Source of the DNA: JAMZMI01 sp049115715
GTDB taxonomy: Bacteria; Bacteroidota; Bacteroidia; Cytophagales; Cyclobacteriaceae
Direction: 5' to 3'
Assembly (NCBI GenBank): GCA_049115715.1
Contig: JAGDZQ010000009.1
Location: 1 to 64,000 of the forward strand
Length of the DNA: 64,000 bases
A program made the translations under genes and the position numbers. Below, piece by piece: positions 25,578 to 35,564 of the stretch. The stretch's first letter is position 1. The number at the start of each line of letters is the position of its first letter. Below the pieces are notes generated by a model. The model did no database searches. It was not told where the DNA came from and worked only from the letters and a program-made list of their open reading frames with translations.

Positions 25578-27467
25578 TTAATATGCCCTTACTTCTATGC
25601 CCTTCATAAAATTAACAAAGGCTTTGTTCACTACTTTGTTACCTCCTATAGTAGGGTAGTTTCCAGTGAAATACCAATCGCCCAAGTGATTTGGGCAAGC
25701 TTTGTGCAGGTTTGGAACAGTCTGATAAACTACTTCCAACTCAGCTTTCATGTTTTTAGGACGGATGATTTCAGTGATTTTGTCTGAAACCTGATCATAG
25801 GTGAAAGGAGCGTACAATTCGTTCACATAGTTTTCTGGTGCAGTATCTTCTGCTGCAGCTATGCATTTATCATATACTTCTTCGAGCAAATAGTTTTTTC
25901 CACTTTCTTCAAGCAACGCAAGTACGGCTCTGAAAGCAACAAACTCCTTCATTTTACTCATATCGATCCCATAACAATCTGGGAATCTTATTTGAGGTGC
26001 AGAAGAAACAATCACAATTTTCTTAGGCCCTAGCTTATCTAGAAGTGTGAGGATACTTTTTTCAAGAGTAGTGCCTCTTACAATAGAATCATCTATAATT
26101 ACTAAAGTATCTCTATCCTTTTGAACCACTTCATACGTGGTATCGTATACATGTGCGACAAGTTCATCTCGCTGAGAATCATCGGTAATGAATGTACGCA
26201 GTTTTGCATCTTTCAAAACCAGTTTTTCGACTCGAGGAGTGAAAGAGAGAATGTCTTCCAAAGAATCGGCTGTAGGCTTCTCATCGAGAATAATGTCTTT
26301 GCGCTGATTGACCAAGTATTGATCCAATCCCCTTAAAAGTCCCAAGAAGGAGGTTTCTGCTGTATTCGGAATATAGCTGAAGATTGTATTTCTCAGATCG
26401 TGGTTTACGGCACGCAGTACTTGAGGAATTAATAGCTCCCCTAGCTTTCTTCTTTCATTATAAATATCAGGATCGGTACCTCGTGAAAAATAAATGCGCT
26501 CAAATGAACACGATTTCTTTTCTTGCGGCTCTATGAATTGTTCTTCTTTGAAATTTCCCTGCTTATCAATAATAAGTGCATGACCAGGTTTCACTTCCTG
26601 AATTTGAGAGTAGTCACAATCTGTGGTTGTCTTGATTGCTGGTTTTTCTGAAGCAACAATTACTACTTCATCATCCGCATAATAGTACGCTGGCCTAATT
26701 CCATTAGGGTCTCTGGCAACAAACGCAGATCCAAAACCCACCATGCCTGTCATTGTATAGCCTCCATCAAAATCACGGCAAGATCGCTCAAGAACTCGTC
26801 GTAGATCCAGCTCTCGCTCAATCAGGTCAGTCATGTCTTTGTTTGACTGAACCGAGTCTCGATATTTATTGAAAATATTTTGATTTTCTTCGTCAAGGAA
26901 GTGACCTATCTTCTCCATTACAGTCACAGTATCTACTTCTTCCTTGGGATGCTGACCAAGTGAAACCAGCTTATCAAAAAGCTCATCAACATTGGTCATA
27001 TTGAAGTTTCCTGATACAACTAGGTTTCTACTTCTCCAGTTGTTTTGTCTAAGAAACGGATGGCAACTTTCGATGCTGTTCTTCCCGTGTGTTCCATACC
27101 TCAGGTGCCCCATCCATACCTCTCCGGTAAAGGCAGCATTTTCTTTCATCCATTGGGCATCAAAATATTTTTCGTTACCCAACTTTTGTGCCTTATCATA
27201 TTTCCTTCTGACTTTGGCAAAAATCTCCTCTATAGGCTGATTATTGATGGTACGGTATCTACTGATATATCTCGCACCAGGATCCATATCCAATTTGATA
27301 TTGGCTATCCCTACTCCATCTTGCCCTCTATTGTGTTGCTTTTGCATCAGAATGTACATTTTCTGAGCAGCATAGGCAGGAGTGCCGTACTTATCAATGT
27401 AGTATTGGAGTGGTTTTCTTAGGCGAAGCAACGCAACACCACATTCATGTTTGATAGAATCACTCAT
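25578..27467 (-). CDS. PurF-like class II amidotransferase / amidophosphoribosyltransferase (long form)
   Basis: A 629-aa relative of PurF. The Ntn nucleophile would be Cys9 in KHECGVALL after removal of eight residues; glutaminase features include MQKQHNRGQDGVGIA, WMGHLRYGTHG and VVSGNFNMTN. The C-terminal half is a type I phosphoribosyltransferase with the PRPP loop VIIDDSIVRGTT and IRFPDCYGIDMSKMKEFVAF. It is about 150 residues longer than usual PurF (about 470-500 aa), with extra segments in both halves and a C-terminal extension. Bacteroidota are known to carry such a long paralogue; whether it is the purine-pathway enzyme here is uncertain. It starts 3 bp after nuoN and is probably co-transcribed. 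Confidence 0.85.
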   Translation of the reverse strand: MSDSIKHECGVALLRLRKPLQYYIDKYGTPAYAAQKMYILMQKQHNRGQDGVGIANIKLDMDPGARYISRYRTINNQPIEEIFAKVRRKYDKAQKLGNEKYFDAQWMKENAAFTGEVWMGHLRYGTHGKNSIESCHPFLRQNNWRSRNLVVSGNFNMTNVDELFDKLVSLGQHPKEEVDTVTVMEKIGHFLDEENQNIFNKYRDSVQSNKDMTDLIERELDLRRVLERSCRDFDGGYTMTGMVGFGSAFVARDPNGIRPAYYYADDEVVIVASEKPAIKTTTDCDYSQIQEVKPGHALIIDKQGNFKEEQFIEPQEKKSCSFERIYFSRGTDPDIYNERRKLGELLIPQVLRAVNHDLRNTIFSYIPNTAETSFLGLLRGLDQYLVNQRKDIILDEKPTADSLEDILSFTPRVEKLVLKDAKLRTFITDDSQRDELVAHVYDTTYEVVQKDRDTLVIIDDSIVRGTTLEKSILTLLDKLGPKKIVIVSSAPQIRFPDCYGIDMSKMKEFVAFRAVLALLEESGKNYLLEEVYDKCIAAAEDTAPENYVNELYAPFTYDQVSDKITEIIRPKNMKAELEVVYQTVPNLHKACPNHLGDWYFTGNYPTIGGNKVVNKAFVNFMKGIEVRAY

Positions 27468-27470
27468 ATA

Positions 27471-28901
27471 TCACCAATTAACAGCATTGAAATTTGATAC
27501 AATGTTATTTAATAATTCTGGGCTAAGAAAGAACCAGAACAGTAACATGACTAAAATAGTTGCGAATAGTTTCGGGAATAATTCGATTTTTATACCAACA
27601 TCTCCTCTGTAGGGATGAATGAAGTAGTAATAGGGGATTTTGAGGTAGTAAAACAGTGAAAAAATCACACTAATTACTGCTACTAATAAAAACGTCAAAA
27701 TCAGATAGTCTGCTCCTATTTGATACTCATTCCATAGTGAGGTGAATAAATAAAATTTAGCTGTAAAGCCGGCTGTTGGTGGCAGTCCTATTAACGAAAT
27801 CATGACTCCTACCCATAGTACTCCAGCGTATGCTTCTTTTTTACCGAGTCCAGAGAGTTGATCAATGGTCTCAATTCCTTTTTCCTCAAGAACAGAGGTT
27901 AAATAGAAAAGAACCAGGTTCATAATCGCATAAATAAAAACATACCAAACAAACGCTGCAAGTCCTGATTGACCTGAAATAAGCATGCAACCAATCAGCA
28001 GACCAGAATGAGCAATCGATCCATATGCCATCAAACGCTTAATGTTTGATTGCCCCATCGCTCCTAGTGTACCTACCAAAACGGTGGCAATACCTACTGC
28101 AGCTATCAAGGGAATCACCCATGAAATGGATTCTGCTTCGATAACACTCAAAACTCGATGAAGTAAAACAAAGCCAGCAACCTTAGGAACTACAGACAGT
28201 ATAGCTACTGAATCGGTGGGTGCTTCTTGATAGGTAGAAGGTGTCCAAATATGAAAAGGAAATATGCTCACTTTAAAAAAGAGTCCTCCAATAAAAGCCA
28301 CAATTCCAAACGCCAAAAAAGGATCACTCCCAGAAAGCTCGATTCTATCTATAGCCAACTCACCTGTAAGCCCGTATATAATGGAGATGCCGTATAGCAT
28401 AATGGCAGAGCTAGTTCCTCCAAAAAGCAAGTACTTTATTCCTGCTTCAAATGACTTTTTCTTGAAATTAAAATTGGTGATTGCATAGGAAACAAACGAG
28501 GTGAGTTCTATCGAAATGTAGACAACAAGTAAATGATTGGCCGAAATCATAAACACAGAGCCGATAACAACTGCTAAAACCAGAAAGTAAAACTCTGACG
28601 ATTGTTTTTTTGCATTTGAATAGAAAACGATCCAAATAGAGAAAATACACAGGAGTGTTTTAATAAAACTTTCCAAAGGTCCGAAACTCAGGCTTCCTGT
28701 TAGGACAATTTCCTCCTCGGTGAAATAAGTTCCAAAAAATAATGCTGCTACTAAAGCAAGACAAAATGCAATCCTATGAGCAACATTGCTTTTAGAGAAA
28801 AGACCAATAATCAATAGTAGAAGGGCTCCTGATATGAGAATAAGCTCAAATCTGAGAAAAATCAACTGATCAAGAATCTGCTCAAGTTGGGTCTTCAGCA
28901 T
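27471..28901 (-). CDS. nuoN: NADH-quinone oxidoreductase subunit N
   Basis: A 476-aa antiporter-like membrane subunit of complex I with about 14 helices. Typical features are VVYISIELTSFVSYAI, the TM7-8 segment KVSIFPFHIWTPSTYQEAPTD with its channel Lys, and SNIKRLMAYGSIAHSG. It is the last nuo gene and sits 4 bp after nuoM, followed 3 bp later by the PurF-like gene. Confidence 0.95.
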   Translation of the reverse strand: MLKTQLEQILDQLIFLRFELILISGALLLLIIGLFSKSNVAHRIAFCLALVAALFFGTYFTEEEIVLTGSLSFGPLESFIKTLLCIFSIWIVFYSNAKKQSSEFYFLVLAVVIGSVFMISANHLLVVYISIELTSFVSYAITNFNFKKKSFEAGIKYLLFGGTSSAIMLYGISIIYGLTGELAIDRIELSGSDPFLAFGIVAFIGGLFFKVSIFPFHIWTPSTYQEAPTDSVAILSVVPKVAGFVLLHRVLSVIEAESISWVIPLIAAVGIATVLVGTLGAMGQSNIKRLMAYGSIAHSGLLIGCMLISGQSGLAAFVWYVFIYAIMNLVLFYLTSVLEEKGIETIDQLSGLGKKEAYAGVLWVGVMISLIGLPPTAGFTAKFYLFTSLWNEYQIGADYLILTFLLVAVISVIFSLFYYLKIPYYYFIHPYRGDVGIKIELFPKLFATILVMLLFWFFLSPELLNNIVSNFNAVNW

Positions 28902-28905
28902 GGCA

Positions 28906-30561
28906 TTATCGACTTAAGATTGCTTGACCTGACTCAAGAATCTTATCTACAAAAAAACTTATTGAATTGTCCAATGGATCTAGAATTAACCCTGGGAAAA
29001 TACCAAAGAGCAGAACAAGAATTGCTAGCGGCAGTAACATTAACCACTCTCTAAGGTTGATATCCAACATATTGGCTTCCCAACTCTTTTCCCGCGTCCA
29101 ATATTTACCGAAAAATACTCTTTGTAGCGTCCATAGATAATATGCCGCCGAGATTATAATCCCCAAAACCGCCAGCATTCCCAGCCAACTTGGTATCAAA
29201 CCATTTGCATGTTCAGACCCTATCCCGCCTATCAGCGTAAGCAGTTCACCAACAAATCCTGAAAATCCTGGTAAGCCAAGGGATGCGAAAAAGAACACCA
29301 CAGTAAAGAAGGTATAGATTGGCATTTTGGAAGCTAATCCACTCAAATTTTCTATTTTCCTATCATGGGTTCGATCATAGATTACCCCCACAATCAGAAA
29401 CAGCGCTCCTGAGATTAACCCATGAGAAATCATCTGAAATAATGATCCTGTGACGCCTTCATAAGTCAAACTTGCTAGACCAAGAAGCACAAATCCCATG
29501 TGAGAAACAGAAGAATATGCGATCAATCGTTTCAGGTCACTTTGCGCCATTGCGACCATGCCTCCATAAATTATGGAGATCACACCAAAGCAGGCTATCG
29601 GAAAAGCGTATTCAATAGCTCCATCTGGAAAAATACCATACGCTATCCGGAAAAAACCATAACCACCTATTTTGAGCAAAACACCTGCAAGAACTACCGA
29701 AATTGCTGTAGGGGCTTCTACGTGAGCATCTGGAAGCCATGTATGCACGGGAACCACTGGAAGTTTAATCGCAAAACCAACCATCAACAATATGAATGCC
29801 CAGTAGCGCAATGGGATATCCCACACAGTAGTATCGTTGTGAGGAGAAAGTAATGAATCATAGATATAGGTACCCTCCATCATCTGAACCATACTAAATG
29901 AATGTACCAACTCAATCTTTCCGCTTGTTTCTGCAAGCTCGAGCGCTTTATCGACATCTTCGATTGAAAGAAAAAGTCCAATCATTACGATAAGGATCAA
30001 GAGTGAACCCAATAGCGTATAAATGAAAAATTTGATAGAAGCGTATGCTCTTCTTGGCCCGCCCCAAATTCCAATGAGAAAAAACATTGGCAAAAGCATA
30101 AACTCAAAAAAGACGTAGAAAAGAAACAAATCAAGGGCAACAAAACATCCAATGATACTCGTGCTGAGTATTAGGTAAAGGATAAAATATCCTTTTACTT
30201 TTTCTGTGACCTTCCATGATGAGATCACTCCAATCACAAGCAAAAGTGCACTCAGAACTACTAGAGGGAGACTAATACCATCAACACCTACAAAGTAGTC
30301 AATCACAAAAACACCATACTCGCCTAACCTAAGCTGTATCCAGTCAGCTTGCTCAACAAAAAGGAATGCTTCTGACCACTGTGAAGGAATGAAACTGCCA
30401 TCAAATCGAAAAAATAAAATAAGCGACAATATCAATTGAAGAACAGTCGCGGCTAGAGTCGAAACTTTGATCAACATCTGTTTTTCTTTAGGAACGAAAA
30501 ACATGAAGAGCGCCACAGCAAGTGGAATAAATACAATCAGACTTATCAAGTACTCACTCAT
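28906..30561 (-). CDS. nuoM: NADH-quinone oxidoreductase subunit M
   Basis: A 551-aa proton-pumping membrane subunit of complex I. Family marks: FYVFFEFMLLPMFFLIGIWGG with the conserved TM5 Glu, IKLPVVPVHTWLPDAHVEAPTA, and SDLKRLIAYSSVSHMGFVLLG. Slightly longer than E. coli NuoM. It lies 4 bp after nuoL. Confidence 0.96.
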   Translation of the reverse strand: MSEYLISLIVFIPLAVALFMFFVPKEKQMLIKVSTLAATVLQLILSLILFFRFDGSFIPSQWSEAFLFVEQADWIQLRLGEYGVFVIDYFVGVDGISLPLVVLSALLLVIGVISSWKVTEKVKGYFILYLILSTSIIGCFVALDLFLFYVFFEFMLLPMFFLIGIWGGPRRAYASIKFFIYTLLGSLLILIVMIGLFLSIEDVDKALELAETSGKIELVHSFSMVQMMEGTYIYDSLLSPHNDTTVWDIPLRYWAFILLMVGFAIKLPVVPVHTWLPDAHVEAPTAISVVLAGVLLKIGGYGFFRIAYGIFPDGAIEYAFPIACFGVISIIYGGMVAMAQSDLKRLIAYSSVSHMGFVLLGLASLTYEGVTGSLFQMISHGLISGALFLIVGVIYDRTHDRKIENLSGLASKMPIYTFFTVVFFFASLGLPGFSGFVGELLTLIGGIGSEHANGLIPSWLGMLAVLGIIISAAYYLWTLQRVFFGKYWTREKSWEANMLDINLREWLMLLPLAILVLLFGIFPGLILDPLDNSISFFVDKILESGQAILSR

Positions 30562-30565
30562 TAAT

Positions 30566-32521
30566 CTAAAACAAAAACCAATACATTAAACCAATCATAA
30601 TCAACAGCACCACCGCTAGTTGTGTCTGAACTCCTGGTGCTTGTGTGCGTGTTGTAAGATTTCCCATCTTTTGAAAAAATCCCGCAACCAAGTTGACCAG
30701 ACCGTCGATAACATATCTATCAAATCCGCCCATCACTTTACCTAAAACGACTGCTCCGACACCAATACGATTCACTGCTCTGTCTAATATCTTTTTGTCA
30801 AACCAAAACGCGAAGTTACTAAGTAATAAAAAGCTCTGACTAAATAAATTATAAAGCTTATCCATATACCAGCCTTCATACAATATCGATGAAATAGCAC
30901 CCGATGAAACTTCGCTTTCCTTATAAGAAACAATGTTTCTGGATCCTGGCTTAAACTTCAGATATGCATATCCCCCACCTAGCACAATAAAAAGTATTGA
31001 GGCCGACATCACAAACCAGCTTATTATAGTGGGTATGTCTTCAATATATCCTCCTCCAAACAAAGCAATACTTAAAAACCACCCATATGGGTCAACTGGA
31101 TTAAAGGAAGATGTAATCCAAAGAGCGCCAGCGCATAGAAGTAAAAATGGAAAAATCACTGTCATACCAGGCTCAATAGCTCCTTGAATTTTTTCCTTAA
31201 AAACCGTCCTGGGTTTATCGAAAAAAACCAGCAAAACCTGTCTAGCAACATAGATTGGAGTCAAAGCAGCCGCACCTAAAGTTAATATTCCTACAAAACT
31301 TGCAATGAGAGCATTGCTTCCCTGAAGTTCATTGAACCAGATCATCATAGCACTCAAGATTCCCTCCTTAGATAAAAACCCGGAAGTAAGTGGTAGTCCT
31401 GCTAACGCTGCACCACATATTATAAAGGTCCAAAAAGTAGCGGGGAGATGCTTTTTAAGCCCTCCCATGTTTCTCATGTCTTGAGCATCAACTTCATGAT
31501 TGGCTTTATGCATAAAATGAATCACATTTCCAGCTGCTAGGAATAACCCTGCTTTAAAAAAAGCATGCGTCCAAAGATGAAAAACGGATAATTGAAATGC
31601 TCCTACTCCTACCCCCAATACCATATAGCCAAGCTGAGAAATAGTAGAATAAGCCAGTACCGCCTTGATATCATTTTGAAAAATCGCAGAAACACCAGCA
31701 ACAAAAGCTGTAAGGGAGCCTACAACAGCCACTAGCATCATTACCTCATCAGTTAAAATCGGAACAATCCTAACTAAAAGATAAACACCTGCAGTAACCA
31801 TGGTGGCTGCATGAATAAGCGCCGAAACTGGAGTAGGTCCTACCATCGCTTTGTTTAGCCAACCAAAAAAAGGAAACTGTGCAGATTTTCCAAATGCCCC
31901 GATGGCCAGAGCCACTCCTATAAATGTGACTAAACCTCCATCACCAATATGTTTCAGTTCTGAAAGAAACGAAATATCAAAAACAGTAATAAGTAATATA
32001 ATACCGATTAAAAGTCCTGCGTCTGCAACCCTGTTGATCATAAAAGCTGCTCGAGCTTTGGATGCTTTTTCTTTTTCCTTAAACCAAAAACCAATTAGCA
32101 GATAAGAAGAAAAACCAACAAGCTCCCAAAAAATAAAAACCAAAATGAGATGATCTGCTGCAAGTAGACCAATCATGGAAGCAGTAAAGAAACCTAATTT
32201 GAAATAGTACCTACTGACACCAGGATCGTCTTTCATATAATGCATGGAAAACATATGAACAAGCAGGGAAATGAAATAGACCAGTGTAATAAGCAAACCA
32301 CTCAACCTGTCGATATGGATACCCAATTCAATGGAACTCAACCAGTGCCACCTAAGAATAGCAGCGGGAAAAATTGGCATCATTGCAGCTAGAACTAAAC
32401 CTATAAATAAAAAGAGCAATGACATAGCATAAACTCTATAGATAGGAACAAAGTAGCAAAAAAGAGCACTGATTAGCGGCAGTGTTAAAACGAGCATTAT
32501 GTATAAGATCGGAAGCTCCAT
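30566..32521 (-). CDS. nuoL: NADH-quinone oxidoreductase subunit L
   Basis: A 651-aa distal membrane subunit of complex I. Recognised by FIFWELVGFSSYLLIGFW, GKSAQFPFFGWLNKAMVGPTPVSALIHAATMV, NDIKAVLAYSTISQLGYM and HLWTHAFFKAGLFLAAG. The C-terminal part, after about residue 500, carries the lateral helix typical of NuoL and a final membrane anchor. It begins one base after the nuoK stop. Confidence 0.96.
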   Translation of the reverse strand: MELPILYIMLVLTLPLISALFCYFVPIYRVYAMSLLFLFIGLVLAAMMPIFPAAILRWHWLSSIELGIHIDRLSGLLITLVYFISLLVHMFSMHYMKDDPGVSRYYFKLGFFTASMIGLLAADHLILVFIFWELVGFSSYLLIGFWFKEKEKASKARAAFMINRVADAGLLIGIILLITVFDISFLSELKHIGDGGLVTFIGVALAIGAFGKSAQFPFFGWLNKAMVGPTPVSALIHAATMVTAGVYLLVRIVPILTDEVMMLVAVVGSLTAFVAGVSAIFQNDIKAVLAYSTISQLGYMVLGVGVGAFQLSVFHLWTHAFFKAGLFLAAGNVIHFMHKANHEVDAQDMRNMGGLKKHLPATFWTFIICGAALAGLPLTSGFLSKEGILSAMMIWFNELQGSNALIASFVGILTLGAAALTPIYVARQVLLVFFDKPRTVFKEKIQGAIEPGMTVIFPFLLLCAGALWITSSFNPVDPYGWFLSIALFGGGYIEDIPTIISWFVMSASILFIVLGGGYAYLKFKPGSRNIVSYKESEVSSGAISSILYEGWYMDKLYNLFSQSFLLLSNFAFWFDKKILDRAVNRIGVGAVVLGKVMGGFDRYVIDGLVNLVAGFFQKMGNLTTRTQAPGVQTQLAVVLLIMIGLMYWFLF

Positions 32522-32522
32522 A

Positions 32523-32831
32523 TCAGTGTTTCAACTCGTTAATTTTATCCAAGCCTGTGGTCTCGTATTGCTTATAAATATTCAGCAAGATCGCAAGCGC
32601 AATCGCCACTTCCGCCGCAGCAAGTACTACGGAAAACACAGCAAATACCTGTCCTGATATTGTGGGATCAAATCTGGAAAAAGCTACCAAATTAAGATTC
32701 GCTGCATTGAGCATGAGCTCAATTCCCAAGAGAACAAAAACTGCATTCTTCTTAATCACAACTATTAAGAGACCAACACTAAAAATGAAGGCAGCAAGCA
32801 TGAGGTAGTAATTCAACGGGATTGCGCTCAT
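32523..32831 (-). CDS. nuoK: NADH-quinone oxidoreductase subunit K
   Basis: A 102-aa three-helix subunit. The two membrane Glu residues of the family fit VLLGIELMLNAANLNLVAF and VVLAAAEVAIALAILLNIY. Its ATG overlaps the nuoJ stop in an ATGA junction, indicating translational coupling. Confidence 0.96.
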   Translation of the reverse strand: MSAIPLNYYLMLAAFIFSVGLLIVVIKKNAVFVLLGIELMLNAANLNLVAFSRFDPTISGQVFAVFSVVLAAAEVAIALAILLNIYKQYETTGLDKINELKH

Positions 32832-33331
32832 GACTCAGATTTTTTAGCCAAAAAAGCAGCAGCAACCAGAGCCGCCAACAACAAAAAAGCAATCAATTCG
32901 AAAGCAACCAAATGATCTGTCAGATACAAAATACCTACCTGTTTGATTTGATTTTGACTTGCAACTCCTGTATCATTCCAAACAGGGTTCGATTTCACTA
33001 TAGAAGAAATCAAGAAGGCGATCATCCCAACGAAAATCAACAACCCGGATATGAGCTGGTGGTGCGAGGTGAAAACCCCTGCTTTACTGGTTCGCTTTGT
33101 TAGCATCACGCCAAATATGAGTAATACCACTATACCTCCGGCGTATATAAGAATTTGAACCACGGCCATAAAATCTGCATTCAGCAACACGTAAAGTGCA
33201 GCCATTCCCAATAGACTAATCGTGAAAGCAAATGCAGCTATGATTATATTTTTTGTGAAAACCAGATAAACCAATGGCAAACAAGTCATTGAAGCAAATA
33301 CATAGAACAAAACATCAACCGGCATCTTCAT
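32828..33331 (-). CDS. nuoJ: NADH-quinone oxidoreductase subunit J
   Basis: A 167-aa five-helix subunit. The conserved third helix is ADFMAVVQILIYAGGIVVLLIFGVML, whose pi-bulge region is typical of NuoJ. The start overlaps the end of nuoI by 17 bp (or 11 bp if Met3 is used) and its stop overlaps nuoK, so translation is coupled along the cluster. Confidence 0.95.
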   Translation of the reverse strand: MKMPVDVLFYVFASMTCLPLVYLVFTKNIIIAAFAFTISLLGMAALYVLLNADFMAVVQILIYAGGIVVLLIFGVMLTKRTSKAGVFTSHHQLISGLLIFVGMIAFLISSIVKSNPVWNDTGVASQNQIKQVGILYLTDHLVAFELIAFLLLAALVAAAFLAKKSES

Positions 33332-34238
33332 CGTCCTTTGGTTTTCGTTTTACAATAGGTCTGGGTCTAAATTTAGGTTTTGGTTTATCCCCTTTCGTCT
33401 CATCGACCTTTTCGCCAGTATCTATCTGATCGATCTTCTTTTTGATGATGGGTTTAGGCTTCATCACCGGTTTTGGTTTAGATGCCTGCTTCTCATCTTG
33501 TACAGAATCTTCTTTTTTCTTCACCATTGGCTTTGGCCTAAAGACTGGCTTTGGCTTAGCGGCAACACTCTCTCCTTCATCCTTAACCAACTTTGGTTTC
33601 ACTGCTGGCATTTTAGGTTTGAAAGCTGGCTTGGCTGATGTGCTTGTCGCCTCAGGTTTATTCTCAGAAGCTTTTGCCTTTTGAGCCGCCTTTAGTTTTT
33701 CTGCTTCTTCTGCCTCTTTTCTTTTCGCTGCTATTTCCACCAGGCTCATCTCCGCAAAAGAATAGTTATGGTCTTTTACATCGAATTCGCTAAAATCATA
33801 AACTTTAGTCATCGTCAAACACTCCGTAGGACATACGGTGGTACAAAGACCACAAAAGCAGCATTTGCCCATGTCGATATCAAACTTAGCCGCATGAATT
33901 CTCTTGGGAGTACCGTCGGAAGTCAAGCCAATCGTTTCAGTAGCTTTGATTGGTTCGATCTCTATACAATCAACAGGGCAAACTTTCGCACACTTATCAC
34001 AAACTATGCAATCATCAACCTCATTGTGAAGTCGGTAGCGTCCATTATCAGGAACTGGAAAAGATTCGTGCGGATACTGAAGCGTAAATATTCCTTTATC
34101 GGCCTCAAAATACTGCTCATCCTCCACACCAATAGGCTTTCTCGAATTCCTCGCGTCAAGCAGGTTACTTAATGTAAGCTTGAGTCCACCGGATAAGGTC
34201 TTGAAAGATTCTTTTATGTTTTTCAAGTATTCACTCAT
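33315..34238 (-). CDS. nuoI: NADH-quinone oxidoreductase subunit I with Lys/Pro-rich C-terminal tail
   Basis: A 307-aa protein. Residues 70-140 hold two [4Fe-4S] ferredoxin motifs: Cys77/80/83/87 and Cys126/129/132/136. These carry clusters N6a and N6b linking the hydrophilic arm to the membrane arm. Normal NuoI ends near residue 160-180; here a 130-residue tail follows, starting with a charged helix (AAKRKEAEEAEKLKAAQKAK). The tail continues with three good and one degenerate copies of KPKPvfrPKPivKKK (about 228-242, 253-268, 284-299; degenerate 202-217). The ATG at 34238 overlaps the nuoH stop (ATGA). The longer frame to 34307 lies inside nuoH and is rejected. Confidence 0.93.
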   Translation of the reverse strand: MSEYLKNIKESFKTLSGGLKLTLSNLLDARNSRKPIGVEDEQYFEADKGIFTLQYPHESFPVPDNGRYRLHNEVDDCIVCDKCAKVCPVDCIEIEPIKATETIGLTSDGTPKRIHAAKFDIDMGKCCFCGLCTTVCPTECLTMTKVYDFSEFDVKDHNYSFAEMSLVEIAAKRKEAEEAEKLKAAQKAKASENKPEATSTSAKPAFKPKMPAVKPKLVKDEGESVAAKPKPVFRPKPMVKKKEDSVQDEKQASKPKPVMKPKPIIKKKIDQIDTGEKVDETKGDKPKPKFRPRPIVKRKPKDDEDAG

Positions 34239-35290
34239 ACGACCCACAATTTCCAAACACCTATGATAAATAGCAACGCAATTGCAATCGGAGTAAGATA
34301 TTTCCAACTCAAAGTCATTAATTGGTCTACTCTAAGACGTGGATAGGTCCATCGTGCCATCATCTGAAGAAATATAAAAAACATCGCTTTGGACACTAAC
34401 CAAAATGTTCCCCAAATAGGTCCATTTGTATAGACTGCTAACTCCAATGAACCTACATTGGGTAAAGGTGAATACCAGCCTCCAAAAAAAAGAATTGCCG
34501 CAAGAAACGAGACCAACAACATCATTCCGTATTCCGAGAGCATAAACAAACCCCAACGAAAGCCAGAGTATTCTGTATGATAGCCCCCGATGAGTTCTGA
34601 TTCGGATTCTGGCAAATCGAAAGGAACACGGTTGGACTCTGCCAAACCAGAAATGAAGAATATTAAAAATGCAACAATCAATACGGGCATTCTAAATATG
34701 TTCCATGATAAAAAACCACCCACACCAGTCACATCAACAGCTGGAACCCCGAACAGGAAGGATGAATCAGACGAATAAACTCCTTGCTGAATCACCACCT
34801 CCTGCAGATCTAAAGTTTGTGCTACCATTACGACGCAAAGCACACTGAGGCCAAGCGGAATTTCATATGATACAATTTGTGCGACAGCTCTCATAGAGCC
34901 GTACAACCCAAACTTATTGTTGGAACCCCAGCCTGCAAGAAGAACCCCCAGAACATCCAGAGACACAACTGCCAGCAGAAAAAACACTCCAGCACTTATA
35001 GTTGAGCCCGACATACTCTCATTCAATGGCAATACAGCATATCCAGTAAAAATTGCAGCAAAGACAATTATTGGAGCGGAAAGAAACAACAGCTTGTCGG
35101 CAGCCTTTGGTACAATATCCTCTTTCTGCAACATTTTCAGCAAATCCGCAACTGTCTGTACAACTCCTTTCGGACCCACCTCCATTGGACCTAATCTGCT
35201 TTGGATAAAGGCCGCTATTTTCCTCTCACCATAGACGGCTACTACTACAAACCCCAATAGGAATGGAAGGAAAATGAGAAAAGTAAGCAT
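34235..35290 (-). CDS. nuoH: NADH-quinone oxidoreductase subunit H
   Basis: A 351-aa membrane subunit forming part of the quinone chamber. Motifs: GERKIAAFIQSRLGPMEVGPKGVVQTVADLLKML near the N-terminus, LAGWGSNNKFGLYGSMRAVAQIVSYEIPLGLS, and GLAESNRVPFDLPESESELIGGYHTEYSGFRW. It is the first gene of this nuo block: the next gene upstream is divergent and unrelated, so nuoA-G must lie elsewhere. Confidence 0.96.
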   Translation of the reverse strand: MLTFLIFLPFLLGFVVVAVYGERKIAAFIQSRLGPMEVGPKGVVQTVADLLKMLQKEDIVPKAADKLLFLSAPIIVFAAIFTGYAVLPLNESMSGSTISAGVFFLLAVVSLDVLGVLLAGWGSNNKFGLYGSMRAVAQIVSYEIPLGLSVLCVVMVAQTLDLQEVVIQQGVYSSDSSFLFGVPAVDVTGVGGFLSWNIFRMPVLIVAFLIFFISGLAESNRVPFDLPESESELIGGYHTEYSGFRWGLFMLSEYGMMLLVSFLAAILFFGGWYSPLPNVGSLELAVYTNGPIWGTFWLVSKAMFFIFLQMMARWTYPRLRVDQLMTLSWKYLTPIAIALLFIIGVWKLWVV

Positions 35291-35564
35291 TTAGTCTTTT
35301 TTAAAAGCCACCCAATATGATGGCGAAGTTATATGAAGGGGGGCACTACATAAAACATAACATATGAAAAATAGTCAGCTACAAAATATTATTTCACCGA
35401 AACCATTCCTTTTTCAAAAAAATCAAAATAAATAGGTAGCAATTTCCTTTTTTTCAATGAACACATTGATTTGTTGGTAAAAAAACAATGATACTCGCAT
35501 ATTTTACACTCTAAATATAAAACGTTAAAATATTTGTCCATTTTCGAACAAAGAGCTCCTTTTA

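Noticed and set aside
34239..34307. N-terminal extension of NuoI
   Set aside because: The extra 23 residues lie entirely within nuoH; the ATGA overlap at 34238 gives the normal NuoI start.
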